Below the pieces are notes generated by a model, which had not been told where the DNA came from, ran no database searches, and saw only the letters and a list, made by a program, of their open reading frames with translations. 64,000 nucleotides of DNA from Rhizoclosmatium globosum (Eukaryota > Chytridiomycota > Chytridiomycetes > Chytridiales > Chytriomycetaceae), in contig MCGO01000019.1 of the NCBI GenBank assembly GCA_002104985.1, positions 496,001 through 560,000 on the forward strand. The letters are read 5' to 3'. Below, piece by piece: positions 43,603 to 54,120 of the stretch. The position numbers and the translations under genes were made by a program. Each line of letters opens with the position of its first letter. The first letter of the stretch is position 1.

Positions 43603-45025
43603 TCATGGATCAAAGCTGAAATTGCACACAATTCCACCAACACCCGCTCCACTATTCGCACATCCAACATACGGGTAACTATCTGGATAACCCACAATAA
43701 TTCGCCAGTGAGGCCCCCAATAATACGACTCCTGGGTCACCCACCCATCATACGCCTGTCCACATGTCATCATAGTACAAAATAAGACTTGCGCAATTCC
43801 AGTGCTGCCACCACTCAAAATGTGACACGTCGAATCGCAACATCCATACCCAGCATTGTAGTTGACGGCCTGTTGGGCTAGACTTGCAAGCCTTTCACTG
43901 TATGTTAGTCCTGGCGCTGATGGGTAATAGATTTGTCTGGCTTGGTTGAAAAGGTTTATGCATTCTCCTTGATCCACGCCAAACGAGCCGTCACTTGATA
44001 CAGCGGCAGCAGGAGCAGCAGGAGCAAGCGTTGGAGGAGCTGGGTCCACAGTTGTAGTTGTGGTGGTAGTTGTAGAAGTTTCTGAAATACCACTTGCGGT
44101 CACAGTCGCATTGGAACTACTTGTAGCTGATGCAATGTTTCGTGTCGTAGTTGTTGGTTTAGGTCCCAAAACACACACCGAGCTTCCTTCACTAAGATGC
44201 CAACAATCCAAGCCTGTGTTCCACAGACCCAACAACGAAACTGATGTACTATTCGATTTCGCTACATCCACACATGTCTGGTTTCCCGAAATCGTCACCG
44301 TCGCATTACAAGTGTCCACAATCCCGGAGTCAACGTCACATTACTTTGTATAGGCCCTCCAAAAGACGCAATCGTACCCCCAGTTGAATTCGTAAACCGT
44401 CCCTGTAAACACAACGGTTTGCCAACAAATACATCCGAATCCACACAATCCAACCTAGGGTTCATTGAGAATTGATCTTTCTTTGTCACATTGAACAGCT
44501 GAGCGACTCCATCACATGAATCGCCTTGTTGCAGGGTATAACTAAAGTCGCATGTGAGGGAGTTGAGGACTCGTGGTGATGATGTGTCTGTTCCGTTTGT
44601 GGTGAGTGTGGTCTGCAGTTGATAAGGTGCACACACGAGGAGACCGGCCCCGAGTTTGAGGTTTTCGCCACATGTTACGTCTGGATTCAGCTTTTCAAAG
44701 TCTTCGATGGTCTGAGGGTTTGGTGTGGTGGGTAGTATCACATGTGTTAGGGAGTGATGATGAGGACCAATTTAGGATTACGAACCATGGCATATTGGGC
44801 AGCAACTGAGCCGCATGTGTCGTTTGCCAGGGCTTTGTAAGTGAATTTGCAGTTGAGGACTTGGAGAATGTTCTTTCCTGAGAGGGATGGGTCCCAATGG
44901 CCGAACCTGGGACCAGGTGAAGGTGAAGGCGAAGGTGAAACCTGGGTGGTGGTTGTCTTGTTTGCTGCTGCTGCCACCGATTGTGACAGGAGAGTAGTGA
45001 CAAGCAGTAATGATGAGGGAACCAT
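43603..45025 (-). CDS. Secreted protein 5: three LysM and CAP
   Basis: Signal peptide MVPSSLLLVTTLLSQSVAAA starts at 45025. A Pro/Ser spacer leads to GHWDPSLSGKNI and the first LysM (CKFTYKALANDTCGSVAAQY), which is cut by the array's conserved intron after QYAM. Second and third LysM modules are CDFSYTLQQGDSCDGVAQLF and CNATVTISGNQTCVDVAKSN. A Thr/Ser linker replaces the Cys-rich module of gene 4. The class II CAP domain has CINLFNQARQIYYPSAPGLT, GCCDSTCHILSGGSTGIAQV, TCGQAYDGWVTQESYYWGPH and VCNFSFDP. It is a close paralogue of genes 4 and 10 in the CAP domain. One base is missing near 44330. Confidence 0.82.
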
Positions 45026-45232
45026 TGCTGAATGCCAAGAGTTTTCGATTTTCAACAACGAACACCAACCCCATGACACTAATAACACATTCTATTAAAA
45101 TCACATAAAAGTGCCAATACTGCTAAGAATTATGATGAGGTACAAAGAGTATGGTCGTCCATAGAAATTGTAAACAAATGAGGTGAGGGAAAAGAGTGCG
45201 ACAAAAGAAAGGAGTTGCAACGTTAAATGAGA

Positions 45233-47023
45233 TTATTGAGGAGCTCCTGCCAAACCGTAATTACAAACTGTCGATCCAAATCCACTTGACTGGACAGCGC
45301 ACCCAATGTAATAGTATGGAACAGCAAAATCAACAATATTCTTAAAGTGTCCCGCGTCAGGGTTCGCTGGATCCTGTCCAAGTGCTTCATTGGTAACCCA
45401 TCCATAGTAGGCATCTTGGCAACCGCGCTTAGACACATACAAATTCTGACCCCATGAAGTTCCTGGCCCAGAATTCGAGTGACAGTCGTAACATCCAGAT
45501 GCGGCTGTGGAGTCTGCGGTTCCCTGTGCGTAGGACGCAAGGGTAGCTGACCAGACGAGGTTTCGGACCCCTGGGTTGTAGAGCTGACGAGCGTAGTTGG
45601 CGAGATAAACACAGCCATCTGCGAATGACATCCCTGACACATCTCCTGGGTGATCATATGCAGCACGGGCGGCGCAGGATCCATCGTAAAGGGAGCATGG
45701 GCCGCTGGCAACGGGTTGGGGTTGTTGGACAACTGGTGCTGGTGTTGGCGACGGCTCGGGTTGTTGAACGACTGGTGGTGGAGTTGGGGATGGTTCAACG
45801 ACAGCTGCAGTTGTTTGAGGAGCTGCTGGTGGGTTGGTACAGATTTGGGTGTTGTCCAACTGGCTGAAACATTTTTCACCGTTTGAACAAGATGTATCGT
45901 CACTACAAAGTGTTCCACACTTTGAATTGGCATTCATCCAGTCAGATCCACATCGTGAAGTGTTTGGATCAAAAACTGTTGTCGTAGTGGTAGTGGTGGT
46001 GGTAGTGGTGGTGGTGGTAGTTGTGGTACTAGTAGTGGTTGTTGTTGTTGAAGTTGTAGTTGTTGGTTCAACTGAAGTAGTTTGGGCATCAGATGTGGTA
46101 GCAACTGCAGACGAAGACGACGAAGATGGCGAAGCAGAGTTCGATGATACGGTGCGTGCAGTGCTAGCGCTAGTAGCTGCTGTAGTTGTTGTAACAGCTG
46201 GACCAGAAACACAGATAGAGCTTCCTTCACCAACAGCCCAACAATCCAATCCTGTGTTCCATGCGCCCAACTGTGTAAGTGTAATCTTGTTTTCGGCAGC
46301 AGACCCACACAAGTTTGATTTCCAGAAATCGTCACGTTCAATGAGCAAGATGCGTTGGAGATGGAGTCAGGGTCGCGTTAGACACAGTCTGTCCTCCCAC
46401 TGATCCCACCTTGGTTCCATTCGCAGTCTTAACAGTTCCCGCAAGACAAAGAGACTTTCCAACAGATGCATCCGAGTCGACACAGTTCAAACGCGAGTTG
46501 AGGGTAAAGGTGTCTTTGGGGGAGACGTTGAAGAGCTTGGCAATGGCATCACAGGTATCCCCCTTCTGAAGAGTATAACTGAAGTCACAGGAAATGGTAT
46601 TGGCAGTCGTGGCAGTTAAGGTTGAGTTGGAGTTGGTGGCTGACGATCCAGATGAACTTCCACTTTGAAGCGAGAAGGGCGTACAGACAACTGGCACGTC
46701 TGCGGCATTAATTTTAGAGTTGGCAGCGCAGGAAATGGCTGGATTCAACTTTTCGAAATCTGTGATGGACTGTGATGGTGATTGATTTGACAGGTCAGCA
46801 TCGAGTAACTCAACCGATTAAGGTGAAAACAAGTAGATTAACTACTTACAATGGCAAACTTTGCAGCGATGGAGCCACATGAATCGTCTGAGCCAACTAG
46901 GTACCCAGCTGGACATGCTGACAACTCCTGTTGGAGATCGTGCGAAATCCTGGGATCCCAGTGTCCCAAAGCTGCAGCATTGTGAGCCAGCACAGCTGCC
47001 AAAAGAACTAATGAGGTCACCAT
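45233..47023 (-). CDS. Secreted protein 6: LysM repeats, Cys-rich module, class I CAP (chimeric)
   Basis: Signal peptide MVTSLVLLAAVLAHNAAA starts at 47023 and continues LGHWDPRISHDLQQELS. LysM modules are CPAGYLVGSDDSCGSIAAKF, CDFSYTLQKGDTCDAIAKLF and one with NVTISGNQTCV and LGAWNTGLDCW (frame disturbed near 46345). A very long poly-Thr run (GGT/GTA repeats at 45966-46070) precedes the Cys-rich module (SRCGSDWMNANSKCGTLC) as in gene 4. The CAP domain, however, is class I as in genes 1 and 7-9: YDCHSNSGPGTSWGQNLY, DAYYGWVTNEALGQDPANPD, AGHFKNIVDFAVPYYYIGCA and VCNYGL. The N-terminal half of one class is therefore joined to the CAP type of the other. Confidence 0.82.
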
Positions 47024-47191
47024 CAAGGGCAAATGAGGTTGTGTGCACTTTTTCTCCCTTTGCACGAACCCACAAGCCAAATCGAAATCCAAAAAGACAC
47101 CACCCAAACCCCCTTATTTTCCAACAAAACGTCTCTAAATAGCATGATTTATTGTCTTGGATATTACTGAAAAGAAAACACAGGGGAACAT

Positions 47192-48425
47192 CTATAATCC
47201 GTAATCGCACACAAGCGAACACATTCCGTTAATCTGAGCAGCAGCGCACGCAATCGTCTGATATGGTACAGCAAGACCCACAATATTCGTAAAGTGTCCT
47301 GCGTCCGGGTTCGCAGGATCCTGACCCGCGGCCTCGTTCGTCACCCATCCAAAGTACGCATCCGAGCATGAGCACATACTCAAGTACAAATTCTGACCCC
47401 ATGAGTATCCTGGTCCGGACTCAGTGTGACAGTGGGAACATTGGTAGGTCGCTGAGAACACTGCTGCTCTATATGCGTATTCGACCATTGCGTTGTCCCA
47501 CACGAGATCCCATACTCCTGGGTTGTACAATTGACGTGCGTAGTTGGTTAATGCTGTACATTCGATTGAAGGATCCATGCCACGATAGTTTGGTGGAGCA
47601 TCGCTGTTTGAGAAAAATATTATAAAAGGTGCAACGAAAAGGAATATTAAAACTCACAAGGTACTTCTTTGCATACAAGAGCCATCGTAAATCGAGCATG
47701 GGAATCCAGTTCCTGGCGGTGTGACTGGAGCTGGAGGTGCTGGAGGAGGGGCAGCGTCTGTCGTTGGAAGCGCATCTGCAGCTGTAGTTGGAGCAGTGGG
47801 ATCGGCTGTTGGTGTAATTCCATCAACACCAACAGCAGAAGTAGCATTAATTGCGGTCGTAATACTTTTCGTCACGATGGATGTAGTGGCGTTCTTACGA
47901 GCTGGCATAGTTCTACAAAAACACTTCATCAGATCATACGCCTCTAGTAAGCCCCAGTCAACAGAAAATACACACCCATTCCATGTAGGCATGTTCGAAG
48001 ATCCAGCTCCAGGGAGAATAATCTTTGCCATCGTCGTTCCATTAAACGCATTTCCGCTGTCATCCTGGAACACTGAAGTACCGACACACACACAACAACC
48101 GGTGGCCAGACATTGTTTCGTGAGTCGCTGCAGTCCACATATGGGTGTCCTTTGTTGATTGCGATAAAGTCCTTGTACAGCTGCAAGCAAGAAGATCAGC
48201 AACTACCACAGTCTCGAGGCTACTACTGCCATCGAAACTCACCATATTCAATTGAGTGGCAATCTGGGCACACGTCTCCTTCTCAACGACTTGATATGTG
48301 TGGTCGCACGATGCAGTGTGGTTGGTCATGCCTCTTCCCCAGTGTCCTCGAACTTTGGCTCCGATATTCTTGGCTGACACTGTAGAGGCTGCCAGGGCCA
48401 AGACGGCGGCAGTGTCAATCCACAT
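47192..48425 (-). CDS. Secreted LysM-CAP protein 7
   Basis: Starts at 48425 with MWIDTAAVLALAASTVSA, then GAKVRGHWGRGMTNH and a LysM-like module CDHTYQVVEKETCAQIATQL, cut by the conserved intron after QLNM and continuing YKDFIAINKGHPYVDCSDS. A short domain ending LPGAGSSNMPTWNG follows, then a Thr/Ala/Pro linker, a CSIYDGSC motif and a class I CAP domain: CTALTNYARQLYNPGVWDLV, CSHCHTESGPGYSWGQNLY, DAYFGWVTNEAAGQDPANPD, AGHFTNIVGLAVPYQTIAC and VCDYGL at the end (47192). Genes 7, 8 and 9 are a recent tandem trio with the same exon layout. Confidence 0.82.
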
Positions 48426-48718
48426 CAGGTGTGAGTGTTTCGAAGAAATGAAATTGGGAAGAGAAAATTTGCCAATACGTGCCCCTCCCGTCTCGAGGCT
48501 TGCAAAAGCACTGCTTTTCTCTCGTTTCTCAGTCCGCCGCATTGTCAATTTTGCGGTTAAATATGGAGTTTGAAAAAAGGGGCATAGGTTACCCCCAAAA
48601 AGTGCGGTGAATTTCGTGAAAATCGTTTTTTATTAGCGAAAGATGTCTCTCGCTCTTGACTTCTAAATATGTAGATGGGAAAAAGACAAACGAAAATGGA
48701 TTCTAAGCGCCTTTTTTT

Positions 48719-50058
48719 TTAGATAGGATACAATCCGTAATCGCAGACCTATGGAGAGACACCGTTAGCCTCCTTCGAACTTTAGAAAGAACCACTTACA
48801 GTTGAACAAATGCCGTTCACCTGCGTTGATGCACACGCAATAGTCTGGTACGGAACAGCGAAACCAACGATGTTGGTGAAGTGTCCCTATTTGACCAGAA
48901 TCAATTAAATTGCTTTCGAAAGGATAACCACCAAAAAGCAACTGAATACACACCTCCTCTGGATTCGCGGGATCTTGTCCAGCAGCCTCATTTGTTACCC
49001 ATCCGAAATAAGCATCAGAACAGGAACACATACTCAAATACAAGTTCTGTCCCCATGAGTACCCCGATCCAGATTCTGTGTGACATTCAGAGCACTCATA
49101 TGTCGCGGAGTAAATCGCTGAACGCATTGCATAGGGCTGGAGGTTTGGATCCCAAACGAGATCCCACACTCCAGGGTTATAATGTTGTCTAGCGTAATTC
49201 GCGAGAGCGGTACATTCGATTGAAGGATCGTATCCTTGGTAGTTTGGTGGGGCATCACTACGGTTTTTGAGGAATAAGTAAGAATCGGAAGTGATTTGTG
49301 ATAATTGAATGTCAGATGACTTACGATGCAGTCAGTGCGATACAAGATCCATCGTAAATCGAGCATGGGGCTCCAGAACCTTGAGGAGTAGATGGAGCGA
49401 CTGGTGCTGGTGCGGCGTCAGTCGTTTGAGGGACTGGGTCTGTTGTCGAGATGGCAGTGGTAGCGTCGGTAGGAACTGCAGCACCGTCTGTGCCGGTGGT
49501 GACATTAATCTGAACTGTAACACTTTGTTTGAGTGAAGTATTTGTGCTGTTTGTTCCGTTCTTTCGAAGTGGGAGAGTTCTAATTAGGGTGGTCAGTGGG
49601 TCCAATCACCGCTTTTCGAAGATTGTTACCCATTCCAAGTTGGGGTATTCGCAGAGTTTCCACCGGGAAGGATAATCTTTGCTCCAGTCGTTGCGTTCAT
49701 GGCGTTTCCCTTCTCATCCTGGAACACAGTGGAGGCAATGCAAACAACGACTGGAGGCCACACAGCGTTCCTGCTGTCGCTGCAGTCCACGAATGGATTG
49801 CCGTCATTTGCAGAAACAAAGTCTTTGATAGTCTATGCAAGGCTTCGGTTACTAGGCTGGGAGAGGACTGAGGGAGGAACCCACCATACTGAGTTGAGTG
49901 GCGATCTGCAAGCATGTCTCTTGTTGGACTAGCTGGTACGTATTGTTGCACTTTGAGGCAAACCCTGACATTCCCCGTGCCCAGGTTCCAGTTACCCCCT
50001 TTCCAACATGCTTTGTTGACACCTGGAGAACCAGCAGAGCCAAGAGAACAAGTTGCAT
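48719..50058 (-). CDS. Secreted LysM-CAP protein 8
   Basis: Starts at 50058 with MQLVLLALLVLQVSTKH, then GVTGTWARGMSGFASK (a GHW variant) and LysM CNNTYQLVQQETCLQIATQL, followed by the conserved intron. The middle part has AKIILPGGNSANTPTWNG, a Thr/Ala linker and CSIYDGSC. The class I CAP domain has YSATYECSECHTESGSGYSW, GQNLYLSMCSCSDAYFGWVT and NEAAGQDPANPE, with two extra introns cutting the HFTNIVGFAVPYQTIACAS and VCDYGLYPI parts. Stop at 48719-48721. In this copy the first His of CHxC is Glu (CSECHTES) but the second His is kept. Confidence 0.8.
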
Positions 50059-50263
50059 CTTGGTTAGAGAAAATTTGCTCGGTGGGTGCATGCAGGCTTG
50101 AGCCCCAAATGAGAACCATCATGATGTGAATATTAATATCCAGACTGAAGGAGTATTCAAATTATCAGTCTATTAAATACATGTGTATATGAATACCAAA
50201 CGAAAACGACAATTAAAACACCAAAAAAAGTCACTCTAGTCTCTGGATTGTCAACAATCCAAT

Positions 50264-51622
50264 CTAAAGTCCATAATCGCACACCTTATTAAACAACGAT
50301 GAGAATTATGACTTCGTCTAAGTTGAGAACTCACCGTTGCACACACTCCATTAACCTGGACTGACCCGCAGCCAATTGATTGATATGGAACAGCAAAACC
50401 AACAATATTCATAAAGTGGCCCTATTCATTCATCTAGCGTCAGGGAAACTCCTTGAAAACCCAAGAAAACAAAAAAACAAACTTACGGCTTCAGGGTTCG
50501 CTGGATCCTGCCCAAGCGCTTCGTTCGTAACCCAACCGAAATAGGCATCCGAGCATGAGCACATACTCAGGTATAAATTCTGGCCCCAGGAATATCCTGG
50601 GCCTGACTCGGTATGACAATCCCAGCACTGATACGTCGCCGAGTACGTCGCTGAACGCATAGCGTATGGTTGAAGGTTTTGGTCCCACCATAAATCCCAA
50701 ACTCCTGGATTGTAGACTTGGCGAGCGTAGTTGGCAAGGTATGTGCATTCGATGGATGGGTCATAGCCACGGTAATTTGGAGGATTATCGCTTGAAAGAT
50801 TGTTAAAAGATGATTGCATAAGATGGCAGAGTACTTACTATTGGGCTCTGACGGCACAGGATCCGTCGTAAATTGAGCATGGAGGGAGGAGGACGGGTGC
50901 AGGAGCAGGATCAGGTGATGGCTCGGGTGTTGGAGGAGGAGGAGCAGGATCAGTTGTAGCAATAACTTCTGGAGTAGTTGTAATGACGGGGTCTGTAGTC
51001 ACGACTTGTGGTGTGTCTGTGCCAGTACCAGTACCAGCGACAGAAGAAGCAGTGTTCACAGCAACAGAGGTGGTATTCACAATAGAAGAAGTCTTTACAC
51101 TGGCTGCAATAGTTGTCGTGTTCCTGCGACCAGGAATAGTTCTAATGGGCTTGTGTTTAATTACAATGTGATATGACTAGAGGCAACCCCACCCATTCCA
51201 GGTTGGCATATTGGATGATCCTGCACCAGGCAGGATAATCTTTGCACCAGTCGTTCCGTTGAAGGCATCGCCTTTCTCGTTTTGGAAGACGGAGGTTCCC
51301 ACACAAACTACAACTGGCGGCCAGACGCTGTTTCGTGAGTCAGCACAGTCCACGTATGGATTGCCTTCATTGAGAGAGGCAAAGTCTTTGAACAGCTACC
51401 AAGTAGAATTAGGAAGGTACTTTGATTGTGGGAAAGCGGGGGACTCACCATGTTGATCTGGGTTGCAAGTTGCTGACAAGTCTCCTGCTGGATCAACTGG
51501 TACGTGTGGTTGCAATACGAGGTAAAGTTGGACATGCCAGGGCCCCAGTGGCCTGTTACTCGCTTGCCGACATCGATGGTGGCCGCTTGCAGAACAAGCA
51601 GGGCCAGAACGAGTAGGTGCAT
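50264..51622 (-). CDS. Secreted LysM-CAP protein 9
   Basis: Starts at 51622 with MHLLVLALLVLQAATIDVG, then RVTGHWGPGMSNFTSY and LysM CNHTYQLIQQETCQQLATQI, with the conserved intron after QINM. AKIILPGAGSSNMPTWNG, a Thr/Val/Pro linker (PPPTPEPSPDPAPAPVLLPP) and CSIYDGSC follow. The class I CAP domain has CTYLANYARQVYNPGVWDLW, CWDCHTESGPGYSWGQNLY and DAYFGWVTNEALGQDPANPE; introns split its last part, which ends VCDYGL with TAG at 50264-50266. It is the closest relative of gene 8. It is divergent from gene 10. Confidence 0.82.
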
Positions 51623-52041
51623 TTGGGGATGAAAATTGGGAGAGGCCACTCGGTGATATATCAACCTTATTATCCTCACAATTCTACTTCTTATAAGATA
51701 AGCTACTGCATACTTTCGACGACGGAGAGTATCTTCTACGTCAGAATCAGAGCAGGACGCTTACGTCCTGCTCTGAAGGGGACGCCCTTTGCCAGAGATA
51801 AGCTTACTAGATTATACTTGTTTTGAAATATCATGAACTATAATCTATGTTGAAAGCTTTTGGTTGCCCTTAGAAACGCACGTTATTCGCTTTTTGTTGA
51901 TCCTCATTCATTAATTTGCGAAAAAGCAATCATCAAAAGTTATTAGCGGAAATTCGACACCAAATTCAATTTGGAGATTAGGAGCATGCTCCTTCAAAGA
52001 CACTCAGCTGAAAGCCTGAAACAAAAAAAAGTTTCACCAAG
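51623..52041. promoter_or_regulatory. Divergent promoter between CAP genes 9 and 10
   Basis: 419 bp shared by two divergent CAP genes. It carries two adjacent hairpin-forming inverted repeats (51747-51789) and is otherwise AT-rich, with no gene. Confidence 0.5.
51747..51776. repeat. Perfect 13-bp inverted repeat with 4-nt loop
   Basis: TCAGAGCAGGACG, loop CTTA, CGTCCTGCTCTGA. A second short hairpin, AAGGG-GACG-CCCTT, follows at 51776-51789. It could be a cruciform or regulatory site, a small RNA hairpin, or a remnant of a mobile element end. Confidence 0.85.
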
Positions 52042-53211
52042 ATGCGATTGACGATCATTGCTTTTGTAATTCTTTTGTTCAGCACTGGCAATGAAGCTAT
52101 TGTATTGGGGAACGGAACGGGCAAGAATGCCACTGGTCACCGCTCCTCATCAATGCACATCGAAGCAACAACTTGTAACTGGACCTGGGAACTTCCCCTT
52201 GACTGGTCTTGTGCACAAGTAGCGGACTATCAGGCTATGGTAAGAGTTTAGAGTTAGATATGTGAATAGGATTCAACAAACATGCGGCTTAAACAGTCTC
52301 TTGCGTCCTTCAAGCGAGCAAACTCCTTCATCAGCTGCGATACCCCAATTCCTCGATCAACCATTGTCTGTCTTTCGTCTCAAGCACGACCATTCTCATT
52401 CGCACCGTCCTCAAACACCGGAACTTCATCAGGAAACGTGTCTGGAGGTTCAACTTCAAACGGCAACCCTGATAACTTACTTCCAGTTTTTGTCGATGCT
52501 CCTGTCCTTGCTTCTCCTCCTTCAGTAATTTTATCAAATACTGCTAATTCACTTGCAGCCACTTCCGCTGTCACCCGGTCGACTGTGGCTTCACGTTCTC
52601 CTTCATCAAATACCACCTCCACAACCACTTCCAGCACTACTTCGAGTACAACTTCATCTTCCACCACCACCACCGAAACAACAACTTCCACTACTTCAAC
52701 AACGACTTCCACAACGACTTCAACTACAACCACAACAACCACAACAGAAGAACCCCTTCCACCTCCACCTCCACCTCCACCGACCCCTGAACCAGTTCCA
52801 GAGCCTGTACAACAAACCGGAAATGTTGCCTATGGAGTGGACCAAAACGAATGTCTCGCCCTCTTCAATCAAGCTCGCCAAGTCTATTTCCCATCCGCTC
52901 CACCACTCCAATACAGCGACCGTCTCGCAAACATGGCGCAACAATCTGTAAACTATAACGCCGGCTCTGGTTGCTGCACAGGCGCGTGTCATATTCTCAG
53001 CGGACCAGGAACTGACATTGCTCAGAACCTTTATTGCTCGATGATGACGTGTGGACAGGCGTATGACGGGTGGGTTACGCAGGAGGCGCCTTACCAGGGC
53101 GGACATTGGCAGAATATTGTCGGATACCCAAACCCATATCCTTACTTTGGGTGTGCGAATAGTGCAGCAGGGGTGGGTGGAATTGTTTGTAATTACAGTT
53201 TTAATCCTTAA
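52042..53211 (+). CDS. Secreted LysM-CAP protein 10 (plus strand)
   Basis: The only CAP gene on the plus strand. It starts at 52042 with MRLTIIAFVILLFSTGNEAI, then an N-glycosylated stretch with NATGHRSSSM (a GHW-motif relic) and one LysM-like module (CNWTWELPLDWSCAQVADYQ), cut by the conserved intron after YQAM and continued by RANSFISCDTPIPRSTIVCL. A long Ser/Thr stretch and PPPPPPPPTPEPVPEP lead to the class II CAP domain: CLALFNQARQVYFPSAPPLQ, CHILSGPGTDIAQNLYCSM, MTCGQAYDGWVTQEAPYQGG and VCNYSFNP. The CAP part is nearly that of gene 4, so an inverted duplication is likely. Confidence 0.85.
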
Positions 53212-53274
53212 ATTTTTTAAGTTTGGATTTGGATAGACTATAAAAATGAATAGCTTTTATACATGAATGGGAAT

Positions 53275-54120
53275 TTATTCTAGTTTGGTTGTTATTCCGG
53301 TACAAAACTTCCTCGTATGCCGTTTTAGGGAATCGGATCGGCTGAAGAGGAGTCCACATTGATCGCATTTGTGTTTCTTGATGCCTGAGTGGCGAGTTTG
53401 GTTGTGGCGATGAAGGTCGTTTGACCTACTAAACTTTATCTTGCAAATCTTGCAGCTGATCGGAGGAGGGATTTCGAGAGGTTCCTTCAGAAACACTGTT
53501 GTTGGCGTGGGAGGCTGAATAGTAGTCGGCGGAGATGGGTGTGGCGTGACCAGTTGATGAATGGAGTGCACTCTTTCGGGTTGACCAAGAGAAACTTCAG
53601 AGGCTTGAGATATGGCGTCGTATCTTGAATATGCTGAAGTCATACATTGTGCGTGAGAAGATCGTGGCAATTGTGGCTCGGAGGATGGCACAAGGGGAGG
53701 CACAATAAGGGTTCGAGGGTGTGGTGAATTTGATATTGATCGATCATATGGAGTATGATTTCGACGGGATTGGTGTCGTTGGTGTTGGAAACGCACAACC
53801 ACATTTTGGCTACAGAGCTGGTAATGTGATGATACAGGCATGATCACCGGCGACGCTGAAATGTGCAGCTGTTGAGGTGAATAAGAAGCCGAAACTTCAA
53901 GTGGAGGTGTGGTACATGCATTTGAAGCTGGTGCTAAAGGAGGTGATGGAAGGGTTGTCCGTTCGAATTCAGTCCAGGTTGGATATGAATGAGTTGTGGC
54001 AACCAATTCTTCATATCGCTTCTCGTGATCTGTCAATTGATTCCGAATTGATGGCAATGTTGGGCCATTATGTAGGACGCTTGCTCGGATTAGGTTCCAG
54101 ACTGGCGGCAGTGGAGACAT
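53275..54120 (-). CDS. C2H2 zinc-finger protein, paralogue 1
   Basis: Starts at 54120 with MSPLPPVWNLIRASVLHNGP, a short conserved N-terminus shared with the gene at 57580-58380. The middle is Ser/Pro/His-rich and disordered. Two C2H2 fingers lie near the C-terminus: CKICKIKFSRSNDLHRHNQT (then RH) and CDQCGLLFSRSDSLKRHTRK, the second with a Cys in place of the last His (FC). The SRSD-type helices suggest sequence-specific DNA binding. It is probably a transcription factor. It is transcribed divergently from the adjacent OPT gene, an arrangement repeated in the next module. Confidence 0.8.
   Translation of the reverse strand: MSPLPPVWNLIRASVLHNGPTLPSIRNQLTDHEKRYEELVATTHSYPTWTEFERTTLPSPPLAPASNACTTPPLEVSASYSPQQLHISASPVIMPVSSHYQLCSQNVVVRFQHQRHQSRRNHTPYDRSISNSPHPRTLIVPPLVPSSEPQLPRSSHAQCMTSAYSRYDAISQASEVSLGQPERVHSIHQLVTPHPSPPTTIQPPTPTTVFLKEPLEIPPPISCKICKIKFSRSNDLHRHNQTRHSGIKKHKCDQCGLLFSRSDSLKRHTRKFCTGITTKLE

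Noticed and set aside
45834..46403. Plus-strand frame rich in Val opposite CAP gene 6
   Set aside because: Poly-Val arises from reading the antisense of the poly-Thr codons; no other coding feature supports it.
37887..53211. The CAP array as a CRISPR- or operon-like system
   Set aside because: Similarity is at the protein level with introns, signal peptides and separate promoters; these are tandem duplicated eukaryotic genes.
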